Shown here: positions 1 through 5,862 of the stretch, in pieces
Layout: the number at the start of each line of letters is the position of its first letter
How positions within the stretch are numbered: the stretch's first letter is position 1
Assembly (NCBI GenBank): GCA_015904055.1
Contig: JABMDE010000022.1
Location: 1-12,528, forward strand
Source: Nitrospira sp.
GTDB lineage: Bacteria > Nitrospirota > Nitrospiria > Nitrospirales > Nitrospiraceae
Length of the DNA stretch: 12,528 bases
Direction: 5' to 3'
Made by a program: the position numbers and the translations under genes
The notes under the pieces: generated by a model
The model's database searches: none
Told to the model about the DNA's origin: nothing
What the model saw: the letters and a program-made list of their open reading frames with translations, nothing else

Positions 1-560
1 TGCTGGCCGGTTGTGATGGCCTGTGTGACCTCCACGGCTTCGGACCCGATATCCTGTCCAAACAGAAGCCGCCAGATAATTGAAAGGGTGAGTTGAGTCA
101 TTTCCTGGCTGATGTCGATCGTAACGCCGTTCTGCCAGCTATCGGCGAGGGCAGCGGATTTTTCAGCGATGAGTCCGGCATACGAATTAACATGGTCCCC
201 ATGGAAGAAGGGGAGAAACAATCGGCGCTGATGGTGATGGGCTGCTCCTTCTGCGTGCAGCACCCCCTGTCCGAAGATGCGAGATTCGACCGGAGGGACA
301 GGCGCTTTTGTATAGTTGTTTTGATTGGCGACCAGCACGTGCCTGACGTCAGCTGGATGGTTCAGCAGATACATGGCTGGGTCTGGTTCGCGTACGAGCA
401 GTCCGGCGATTCGGCCCATTGGAATCTTGACGACATCGCCATAGGCATGACAACACAGCAGAAAGCCGAGGCAGTCCCGGCGAAATTCAGAAAAGAACCC
501 GAACCAGCGGGATACCGGCGGGCCAGAGAGAGGCATGGATTGAAGCGCGTTGCTGGTCAT
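1..560 (-). CDS. Cytochrome P450, N-terminal part (runs off the left edge)
   Basis: The minus strand is open from an ATG at 560 to the window edge, about 186 codons. Typical P450 N-terminal landmarks appear in order: a proline-rich start (LSGPPVSRW), FRRDCLGFL, AYGDVVKIPMG, NHPADVRHVL, NYTKAP, FGQGVLHAEG, then HHHQRRLFLPFFH, which resembles the C-helix WRRQRR..PAFH region. These are followed by ISQEMTQLTL and LFGQDIGSEA. P450s are haem monooxygenases of about 450 residues. The I-helix, ExxR and the haem-ligand Cys lie outside the window, so activity cannot be judged. The conserved C-helix Trp is replaced (AHHHQRR). I chose ATG 560 because GAGG lies 8 nt upstream; an in-frame ATG at 596 is possible, with a stop just before it. 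The gene is divergent from the membrane-protein gene at 924. The substrate is unknown. Confidence 0.85.
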   Translation of the reverse strand, partial: MTSNALQSMPLSGPPVSRWFGFFSEFRRDCLGFLLCCHAYGDVVKIPMGRIAGLLVREPDPAMYLLNHPADVRHVLVANQNNYTKAPVPPVESRIFGQGVLHAEGAAHHHQRRLFLPFFHGDHVNSYAGLIAEKSAALADSWQNGVTIDISQEMTQLTLSIIWRLLFGQDIGSEAVEVTQAITTGQ

Positions 561-923
561 GCGACAGGCCTCGTGGGCGCGGGGAGCATACTGCATTGCC
601 CCGTAGTGCTGTCAATGCTCGATCTCGAAACAATGCGCATACAGGTTTTGATCGAGGCCAGCAGCTAAAATCCGAACTGACGCGGTCTACTATTCAGGGA
701 AATGAAGTGCGTCGTGTATCGCTCAGCGGCGCAACGTACCGAATTAAGCAGGTTCAGACGAATTTCCCGTTGACGCCTTCGTCCTGATATGGGTACCCTG
801 CAAAGCTTACAACGTGAGTGTGGCTGGCAGCCGTCATCCATTGCAACATGGACGAGAACTTTGGTGGGCAACGATCTGCGTGATTTGATATCGACGGTCT
901 GTCGATCGAATTGAAGGAGGGCT
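561..923. other. Intergenic region between P450 and membrane-protein genes
   Basis: No gene is recognised in this 363-bp divergent spacer. From about 717 to 923 it matches the region upstream of the second membrane-protein copy (about 2476-2696), with blocks such as GAATTTCCCGTTGACGCCTT and CTGATATGGGTACCCTGCAA shared. The duplication therefore includes upstream DNA and probably the promoter. The left part, up to about 715, has no clear match in the other copy. Confidence 0.55.
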
Positions 924-1205
924 ATGCAAGAGTACGGGCTCTATTGGTCAATCGTGTGTTTGATTCTTGCGGTGTATGTGTTGGTCAAGGGGGTGACCGC
1001 TGCGATTCGCCGGCGTCAACTTGGTTCCGACTCGTTGATCCCTCCTCCAGCCTATGGAATCGCGGCGTCGATGTTGCTGACGTTTGGGTTGGGGTTTTTA
1101 AAACTTGAATTGCCCTGGTGGGGCTATCGGATGGTATTTCCCGGCACGGCGTTTCTGTTTTTTGGCATCATTTATATGATCGGCCGCCGGCCAGCGGCGG
1201 CATGA
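924..1205 (+). CDS. Small membrane protein of unknown function, copy 1 (93 aa)
   Basis: This 93-residue protein has about three hydrophobic segments (roughly residues 7-25, 44-61 and 70-87), separated by a basic loop (RRRQLGSDS) and a LELPWWGYR loop. It is probably an inner-membrane protein, and I do not recognise the family. The start is well supported: AAGGAGG ends three bases before the ATG, and this context is kept in the second copy at 2697. Differences from that copy are few and mostly conservative, so this frame, not the overlapping one, is the coding one. The stop codon at 1203-1205 directly abuts the stop of the convergent PilZ gene, with no gap. That tight pairing is kept in copy 2 and suggests the two genes have travelled together for a long time. 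Confidence 0.8.
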   Translation: MQEYGLYWSIVCLILAVYVLVKGVTAAIRRRQLGSDSLIPPPAYGIAASMLLTFGLGFLKLELPWWGYRMVFPGTAFLFFGIIYMIGRRPAAA

Positions 1206-1562
1206 TTATGCGCGTCCGCTGATCGGCGCCATGTGTTTGCCGCGCAGCACTCTTGCCTCAAGCTGTTGAATCGCTCCTTCCAACAGTTCCTGATGCGGGG
1301 AGGCAAGGGATGGAAACTCGATGCCGATTGCCCCTGCCCCGGACCAACGCACAACGGCGCCTTGAATAACAATAGGCGTCGTACTATCGGGAAGTGTAAG
1401 CAGAAGATCCACCTTCATCCCGGTAAAAGCAGGACAGGTACTTTGGATACGGCACCCTCTGCGGGAGAGATCGAGCGATTTGCTGATTGCGTGGCGCTCC
1501 CTTCGGTGAATGAGAGTTCCAGAAAAGGAAGCATGAAATCGCGGATGTTGCCGTACAATCAT
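1206..1562 (-). CDS. PilZ-domain protein, copy 1 (118 aa)
   Basis: This is a stand-alone PilZ domain, a family whose members bind cyclic-di-GMP. The two ligand-binding motifs are present: RxxxR as RQHPR at residues 4-8, and D/NxSxxG as DLSRRG at 31-36. The usual late strands follow (AVVRWSG, then IGIEF). Nothing else is attached, so it is probably a small cytoplasmic receptor or adaptor whose output is unknown. GGAG lies 6 nt before ATG 1562. It differs from its paralogue at 2979-3335 at about nine residues, with both motifs unchanged. Its first 11 codons and upstream region form the 99-bp repeat also found at 7707-7805. Upstream it now faces a truncated fibronectin-type gene instead of the divergent PilZ partner seen in the other copy. 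Confidence 0.88.
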   Translation of the reverse strand: MIVRQHPRFHASFSGTLIHRRERHAISKSLDLSRRGCRIQSTCPAFTGMKVDLLLTLPDSTTPIVIQGAVVRWSGAGAIGIEFPSLASPHQELLEGAIQQLEARVLRGKHMAPISGRA

Positions 1563-1968
1563 GGTTTACTCCAGGGGAAAGTGTGACACGGGGTATCCCT
1601 GCATTCCTTGTGCCGATCTGATGCTGACGTGGAGGGGGTGGTGGGGAGCCTGCCGGGGTGTAGGTAACCACAGCACTCTCGCGTGATTCATTATTGGCAA
1701 GGTCATATGCCGTCAGGACATAGTATTGCGTCACTGCCGGAGTGCCGATGTTGAAGTTGGTCACTCGTCCCAATGTGGTAAGCAAGGACGTGGAACCAAA
1801 TGTGCGGCCACAGGGAAGCTGTGAGCATCGGTAGACACGGTATCCTGCAAGGTCGGGCTCACCGTTCGCAGTCCAGGTCAATGTTGCGCCCCATGCCGTG
1901 GCGCTCCAGAGGAGCAATCCTGTTGCGATTGCGCACATTCGACTTGTTGAGCGACTCGGACCGTTCAT
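1384..1968 (-). CDS. Secreted fibronectin-III-like protein, 3' end replaced (chimeric)
   Basis: From ATG 1968, with AAGGGA six bases upstream, the frame encodes a signal peptide (hydrophobic stretch AIATGLLLWSATAWG, residues 13-27). A fibronectin type III-like domain follows (ATLTWTANGEPDLAGYRVYR, then VTQYYVLTAYDLANNES, residues 28 to about 105) and a proline run (SPPPPP). Such a run normally links to a further domain. Here, at about residue 114 (position 1628), the frame enters the upstream region of the PilZ gene and continues about 80 residues out of frame through that gene's 5' half, stopping at 1384. The natural C-terminus is therefore lost. Exported FnIII domains usually serve adhesion or carbohydrate contexts; the role here is unknown. 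It is probably a broken gene whose transcription may read into PilZ. Confidence 0.6.
   Translation of the reverse strand: MNGPSRSTSRMCAIATGLLLWSATAWGATLTWTANGEPDLAGYRVYRCSQLPCGRTFGSTSLLTTLGRVTNFNIGTPAVTQYYVLTAYDLANNESRESAVVTYTPAGSPPPPPRQHQIGTRNAGIPRVTLSPGVNHDCTATSAISCFLFWNSHSPKGAPRNQQIARSLPQRVPYPKYLSCFYRDEGGSSAYTSR
1530..1628 (+). repeat. 99-bp exact direct repeat, left copy
   Basis: This stretch is identical, base for base by eye, to 7707-7805. It covers the first 11 codons of the minus-strand PilZ gene and about 66 bp upstream. Outside it the two sites diverge at once: PilZ coding DNA versus DUF1338/VOC remnant on one side, and the FnIII gene versus the divergent PilZ spacer on the other. 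A third, diverged version lies at about 3303-3401. The pair brackets the segment 1629-7706. Confidence 0.9.
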
Positions 1969-2696
1969 ACTGATTCCCTTTGTAGTAGTGCTAATTTGTC
2001 GATGCATCATCGGGACGAGCTTCCTCGATAAACTGGGTTTCCTTTTGCTGTCATCTGTCTGGGTAGGGTCCGCAGATGTATGGCGCGCGAGAAACAATCT
2101 GAGCGGATAACAAAGCAAGGCATGTGCCAGTGCTATCGCATGTCTGTGCAGTGATAATGTGGCTGTTTTCGACTCTGAAACCTACCGATCATGAGTTCCG
2201 ATTTAGGTGACGTAGTAAACGGCCTTCACATTCCAGTGCTGATCATCGTGTTTCTCTGCTGTTAGCGTGTGTAGGAGACGGGATACGTTTTAACAGTCAG
2301 TCGTACGAGATGTAGTACATCAATAGGCAGGCTGAGGTGCTCCGTGCTGTCAATTCGCGTTGAGGATCGAGTTTCTTAGAAGCGTCTTGCCGACGAGTGA
2401 GAAGAAGCCCTCGATCAATCGTACGGAACAGTGTTCTTTGGCTGAGTGGTAAGCAATTTCGTCAGAGATGGTTTGATATGGCTCAGCGGTTCAACGTATG
2501 GAAGCAATAGGCTCGGATGAATTTCCCGTTGACGCCTTTGTCCTGATATGGGTACCCTGCAAAGCCTGCAATGTGAGTGTTCTTGGCAGCAGTTCTCGGG
2601 CAGCTGTCATCCATAACAACATGGGCGAAAGCTCTGGCAGGCAACGGCCTGTGTAACGTGATACCGAAGGTCTGTCGATCGAATTGAAGGAGGTTT
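1969..2696. other. Long intergenic region without a recognisable gene
   Basis: I see no credible gene in these 728 bp; stop codons are frequent in all frames between about 2100 and 2470. The leftmost part holds the ribosome-binding site, and presumably the promoter, of the FnIII gene at 1968. From about 2476 the sequence parallels 717-923 upstream of the first membrane-protein copy, with small insertions (for example around 2586-2606). This marks the start of the duplicated cassette. Confidence 0.55.
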
Positions 2697-2978
2697 ATGC
2701 AAGAGTACGGGCTCTATTGGTCAATCGTGTGTTTGATTCTGTCGGTGTATGTGTTGGTCAAGGGGGTTACCGCTGCGCTTCGTCGACGTCAACTTGGTTC
2801 CGACTCATTGATCCCTCCTCCAGCCTATGGAGTCGCGGCGTCAATGTTGCTGACGTTTGGGTTGGGGTTTTTAAAACTTGAATTGCCCTGGTGGGGCTAT
2901 CGGATGGTATTTCCCGGCACGGCGTTTCTATTTTTTGGCATCATTTATATAATCGGCCGCCGGCCATCGTCGACATGA
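2697..2978 (+). CDS. Small membrane protein of unknown function, copy 2 (93 aa)
   Basis: This is the paralogue of the 924-1205 gene and has the same length. Changes are limited to a few conservative positions (for example Ala16 to Ser, Ile28 to Leu, Ile46 to Val) plus the last three residues (SST instead of AAA). The three hydrophobic segments and the PWWGYR loop are unchanged. AAGGAGG precedes the ATG with the same short spacing. Its TGA again touches the stop codon of the convergent PilZ gene at 2979. The function is unknown. Conservation of reading frame and hydrophobic pattern after nucleotide divergence argues that the protein is still selected in both copies. Confidence 0.8.
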   Translation: MQEYGLYWSIVCLILSVYVLVKGVTAALRRRQLGSDSLIPPPAYGVAASMLLTFGLGFLKLELPWWGYRMVFPGTAFLFFGIIYIIGRRPSST

Positions 2979-3335
2979 TTATGCACGCCCGCTGATCGGC
3001 GCTGAGTGTTTGCCGCGCAGCACTCTTGCCTCAAGCTGTTGAATCGCCCCTTCCAGCAGTTCCTGATACGGGGAGGTCAGGGATGGAAACTCAATACCGA
3101 TTCCCTCTGACCCTGACCAACGTACAACGGCGCCTTGAATCACAATAGGAGTCTTGCTGTCGGGAAGCGTAAGCAGCAGATCCACTTTCATCCCGGTAAA
3201 AGCAGGACAGGTGCTTTTAACACGGCACCCTCTGCGGGAGAGATCTAGGGATTTGCTGATGGCGTGGCGTTCTCTTCGGTGAATGAGAGTTCCGGAAAAG
3301 GACGCATGAAATCGCGGATGTTGCCGTACAATCAT
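2979..3335 (-). CDS. PilZ-domain protein, copy 2 (118 aa)
   Basis: This is a single-domain PilZ protein with RQHPR (residues 4-8) and DLSRRG (31-36), the two cyclic-di-GMP contact motifs, followed by VVRWSG and IGIEF. It is paralogous to 1206-1562. Substitutions such as Ile-Gln to Val-Lys after DLSRRGCR, Gly-Ala to Ser-Glu, and Met to Ser near the C-terminus all lie outside the binding motifs. GGAG is placed six bases before ATG 3335. It is divergent from the second PilZ gene at 3492 across a 156-bp AT-rich spacer. This is probably the ancestral arrangement, because the same spacer and partner also occur at 7740-7893. Confidence 0.88.
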   Translation of the reverse strand: MIVRQHPRFHASFSGTLIHRRERHAISKSLDLSRRGCRVKSTCPAFTGMKVDLLLTLPDSKTPIVIQGAVVRWSGSEGIGIEFPSLTSPYQELLEGAIQQLEARVLRGKHSAPISGRA

Positions 3336-3491
3336 GGTCTACTCCAGGGGAAGGTGTGACATAGGGAGTATGCCTGCATTCCTTGTGCCGATCTGACACC
3401 GACAGAACACTCGAATTTATCAAGTATTATCAAATATATTGCACGTTTATGCGCAGTGACGTAGATTGGACTCGCTCATTCCTGGACAACC
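3336..3491. promoter_or_regulatory. Divergent PilZ-PilZ promoter region with tandem 10-bp repeat
   Basis: The 156-bp spacer separates two divergent PilZ genes. It contains an AT-rich core with two adjacent 10-bp units, TATCAAGTAT (3418-3427) and TATCAAATAT (3428-3437). The homologous spacer at 7820-7839 keeps the pattern as TGTCAAATTT and TATCAAACAT, although surrounding bases differ more. A repeat on one helical turn between divergent genes is a reasonable regulator site or intrinsically curved promoter DNA. I could not place convincing -35/-10 pairs. Confidence 0.4.
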
Positions 3492-3836
3492 GTGAAGGCG
3501 ATTTGGAACAGGCTCATGAATCCCGCTATTGAAAAGCGCAAGTACCCGCGCCATCCGGTTACGATTCAAAGTGTCTTTTCCTCCGGCCCCATCAGAGGGG
3601 AAGAAGGGACCATTCTCGATCTCTCGTATGAAGGGTGCCGGATTTGTTCTTCCATAGTGCCGGCTCCGGAATCAATGATTGAGATTCAAATCAAGCCACG
3701 CCAGGGCCCGCCCGTTTTTGTTCCCAAAGCGGTTGTTCGGTGGACAGGTGAGTCGGCCTTTGGAGTTGAGTTTAAAGCAGTAGCAGGCTATGAATCGAGT
3801 AAGTTGACTCGATTACTTTCGGTAGCTACCGCGTAG
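3492..3836 (+). CDS. PilZ-domain protein, plus-strand type (114 aa, intact copy)
   Basis: This second kind of stand-alone PilZ protein has RxxxR as RKYPR (residues 16-20), DLSYEG (43-48), and the late strands VVRWTG and FGVEF. It is a likely cyclic-di-GMP receptor; its partner is unknown. The start is GTG at 3492. The decayed copy has ATG at the aligned base (7894), which supports this start over the in-frame ATG at 3516. It is divergent from the PilZ gene ending at 2979 and lies 56 bp upstream of prfC in the same direction, so co-transcription with prfC is possible. This is the only working version of the gene in the window, since the other copy carries a nonsense codon and a frameshift. Confidence 0.87.
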   Translation: MKAIWNRLMNPAIEKRKYPRHPVTIQSVFSSGPIRGEEGTILDLSYEGCRICSSIVPAPESMIEIQIKPRQGPPVFVPKAVVRWTGESAFGVEFKAVAGYESSKLTRLLSVATA

Positions 3837-3886
3837 AAATATTTCGACGACCGGTCGCTGCTTCTTCCCCCGCCCATCGTTCACAG

Positions 3887-3892
3887 TATGAT
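3887..3892 (+). promoter_or_regulatory. Possible -10 element (TATGAT) at the prfC start, copy 1
   Basis: TATGAT lies directly before the first ATG of prfC and is kept in the other copy at 8287-8292. No good -35 hexamer is visible and no Shine-Dalgarno precedes either candidate ATG. If the element is real, transcription would begin near 3899, giving an almost leaderless message that starts at the ATG at 3908. Confidence 0.2.
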
Positions 3893-5512
3893 ATGCTGCA
3901 CGGCGCTATGACTACCGATACCTCTCTTCTCCCTGAGTTGTCCGCGGCGACTGCGCGGCGGCGAACGTTTGCGATCATCAGCCATCCAGATGCCGGTAAA
4001 ACCACGTTAACGGAAAAGTTGTTGCTATACTCCGGACTGATCCGGACAGCCGGCATGGTGCGGGGACGCAAAGGCGGCAAGGCAACGGCGTCCGATTGGA
4101 TGGGCATGGAGCAGGAGCGCGGCATCTCGATCACCGCCTCGGCCATGCAATTTCCTTATAAGCATGCGGTGATCAATCTTCTGGATACCCCAGGCCACCA
4201 GGACTTTTCCGAAGATACGTATCGGACGCTGACGGCCGCCGATAGTGCCATCATGGTCATCGATGCCGCGAAGGGAGTGGAGGCACAAACACGCAAGCTT
4301 TTTGCTGTCTGCCGTCTGCGGCGTATTCCGGTTCTCACCCTGATCAATAAGATGGATTTGCCTGGCCGTCCCTCGCTCGACTTGATGACTGAAGTGGAGC
4401 AGGCCTTAAACATTCATGCCAGCGCGGTGAATTGGCCGATCGGATCGGGAAGCGAGTTCGTCGGGATTGTGAATCGAGAAAACAGTCATGTGGAACTGTT
4501 CAGCCGGACCGCTCATGGCGGGGCGACCAAGGTGGATGTTGCGACCATGGCATTGGCAAACCTTGCACAGAGCGGCAGGGTTTCGCAGGAGGTTCTAGAC
4601 CAGGTTCAGCATGATTTGGAGCTACTGGAGATTGCCGGAAATCCATTCGATCGAGAATTGTTTCTCCAGGGGGAGGTCACTCCGGTGTTTTTCGCGTCGG
4701 CTCTGACGAATTTCGGCATCGAGAGTTTCCTGGATGCCTTTGTGAAGCTGGCGCCATCTCCCGGTGCACGGCCGGCTGATGCCGAGAATGGAGCCGAGCT
4801 CTCCATCAACCCGGTCGAACGACCGTTCAGCGCCTATGTGTTCAAGCTGCAAGCCAATATGAACCCCAAGCATCGAGACAGTACGGCATTTCTGCGGGTC
4901 TGCTCCGGACGATTCGAGCGGGATATGCTGGTCAAGCATCATCGCCTCGGCCGGGAAGTCCGCCTTTCCCGGCCGCATAGTCTCGTGGCGCAGGAACGGA
5001 GTACAGTCGAAGAGGCCTTTCCCGGCGATATCATCGGCATCATCAATCCGGGGTTATTTGCCATCGGCGATACCATTTCAACGACCGGAGGATTCAACTT
5101 CAAGCCCTTGCCGCAGTTCCAGCCGGAGATTTTCGCACGTATCCGCCCAAGCGACGTTGGTAAACGGAAACCGTTCGATAAAGGCATGTGGCAGATGGCG
5201 CAAGAGGGAACCGTTCAGATTCTGCACAGTCTGCATGATCAAGAGCCCTTGGTCGCTGCGGTCGGACGGCTCCAATTCGACGTGCTGCAATATCGGCTGC
5301 GGTCCGAATACCGTGTCGAGACCGTGCTGGATCAGCTGCCGTTTACCTGCAGCGCATGGTTGGAGGGCGATCCCGCGACATTCAAGCCGCCGTCCGCCTC
5401 GATGACTGTCAAGGATCAACGAGGTCGTGTCGTTGTGCTCTTCGGCGATCAGCTCATGAAAACCATCGCGCGGGATCGGAATCCTGGACATACTCTCCGA
5501 GACATGGGCTGA
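3893..5512 (+). CDS. prfC: Peptide chain release factor 3 (RF3), copy 1
   Basis: RF3 is a translational GTPase that releases RF1 and RF2 from the ribosome after termination. The 539 residues match the family length (about 530), and E. coli-like landmarks are all present. They are the P-loop HPDAGKTT (31-38), SDWMGMEQERGISIT (switch I region), DTPGHQDF (98-105), NKMD (152-155) and the NWPIG segment. Domain II/III signatures follow (VFKLQANMNPKHRDS, RIRPSD, GRLQFDVLQYRL), with a C-terminus resembling other RF3s. The start is uncertain: ATG 3893 gives the full frame, while ATG 3908 (MTTDTS) is closer to the E. coli N-terminus. Neither has a clear ribosome-binding site. A second complete RF3 lies at 8293-9912, about 96% identical (about 20 differences by my count). 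It is downstream of a PilZ gene and upstream of the secreted-protein gene. Confidence 0.96.
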   Translation: MLHGAMTTDTSLLPELSAATARRRTFAIISHPDAGKTTLTEKLLLYSGLIRTAGMVRGRKGGKATASDWMGMEQERGISITASAMQFPYKHAVINLLDTPGHQDFSEDTYRTLTAADSAIMVIDAAKGVEAQTRKLFAVCRLRRIPVLTLINKMDLPGRPSLDLMTEVEQALNIHASAVNWPIGSGSEFVGIVNRENSHVELFSRTAHGGATKVDVATMALANLAQSGRVSQEVLDQVQHDLELLEIAGNPFDRELFLQGEVTPVFFASALTNFGIESFLDAFVKLAPSPGARPADAENGAELSINPVERPFSAYVFKLQANMNPKHRDSTAFLRVCSGRFERDMLVKHHRLGREVRLSRPHSLVAQERSTVEEAFPGDIIGIINPGLFAIGDTISTTGGFNFKPLPQFQPEIFARIRPSDVGKRKPFDKGMWQMAQEGTVQILHSLHDQEPLVAAVGRLQFDVLQYRLRSEYRVETVLDQLPFTCSAWLEGDPATFKPPSASMTVKDQRGRVVVLFGDQLMKTIARDRNPGHTLRDMG

Positions 5513-5862
5513 TCTTCTCAACCCGTCTCCGCTCTGACGCGATACCGTCCCGCCGGTTAGTTGAAACTCCCATGATTGCCTCACCATTCAGATTCCAAGT
5601 AGGATAACGGTCCACTGAGTTGGTCTTGTATGTGTCGGCTGGAAAAGGCACTTACTATAAAGGGTGAGCGTGTCAATGTGGACACGACGCGAGTGCGGAG
5701 ACCATGTGCCAAGTGGAGGAGTGTTGATCCGACGATGAATCCTACCAGGCCAAGCTCGACAGCGAGGGAAAACAAGACGCGGAAAGGAACCGGTCTGCAC
5801 GGTAAACGATGATCAAACGCGTACTACTATCCACACTTCAAGAAAGAAGACGGGGACCTCTC
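5513..5862. other. 350-bp intergenic region between prfC and the secreted-protein gene, copy 1
   Basis: No convincing gene is seen. Short open frames here are not maintained in the equally long region 9913-10262, where single-base indels shift them. The region holds a conserved inverted repeat at 5669-5686 just after a TATAAA-like stretch (5656-5661). The ribosome-binding site GGGGA lies before ATG 5863. The conserved spacing argues for a separate promoter for the secreted-protein gene. Confidence 0.45.
5669..5686. promoter_or_regulatory. Inverted repeat, possible operator (copy 1)
   Basis: CGTGTC and GACACG form a 6-bp dyad around AATGTG, eight bases downstream of TATAAA. The other copy (10070-10087) keeps both arms while the loop changes to GATGTG. 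This could be an operator or a small hairpin in the leader of the secreted-protein transcript. It has no T-tract, so it is not a typical terminator. Confidence 0.3.

Noticed and set aside
93..668. A 191-codon open frame on the plus strand
   Set aside because: It lies antisense to the P450 frame, whose translation shows a long ordered series of family motifs. The plus-strand product has no recognisable feature.
911..1108. An alternative plus-strand frame overlapping the membrane-protein gene (also at 2684-2881)
   Set aside because: It has a non-ATG start inside the ribosome-binding site. The main frame has a strong Shine-Dalgarno, a clear hydrophobic pattern and conservative changes between copies.
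2100..2113. TGAGCGGATAACAA, the core of the E. coli lac operator
   Set aside because: It lacks the symmetric other half and no LacI-type gene or sugar operon is nearby. It is most likely chance.
1969..2696. CRISPR array, tRNA or small RNA in the long empty region
   Set aside because: There are no regularly spaced repeats, no cloverleaf-like sequence and no convincing terminator hairpin.
5078..5587. Long antisense frames within both prfC genes (also at 9454-9942 and 6319-6852)
   Set aside because: These are shadows of GC-rich coding sequence. Their products show no family features, while the plus-strand genes are certain.
5630..5812. A 60-codon frame between prfC and the secreted-protein gene
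   Set aside because: The paralogous region at 10030-10212 does not keep the frame, and no ribosome-binding site precedes the start.
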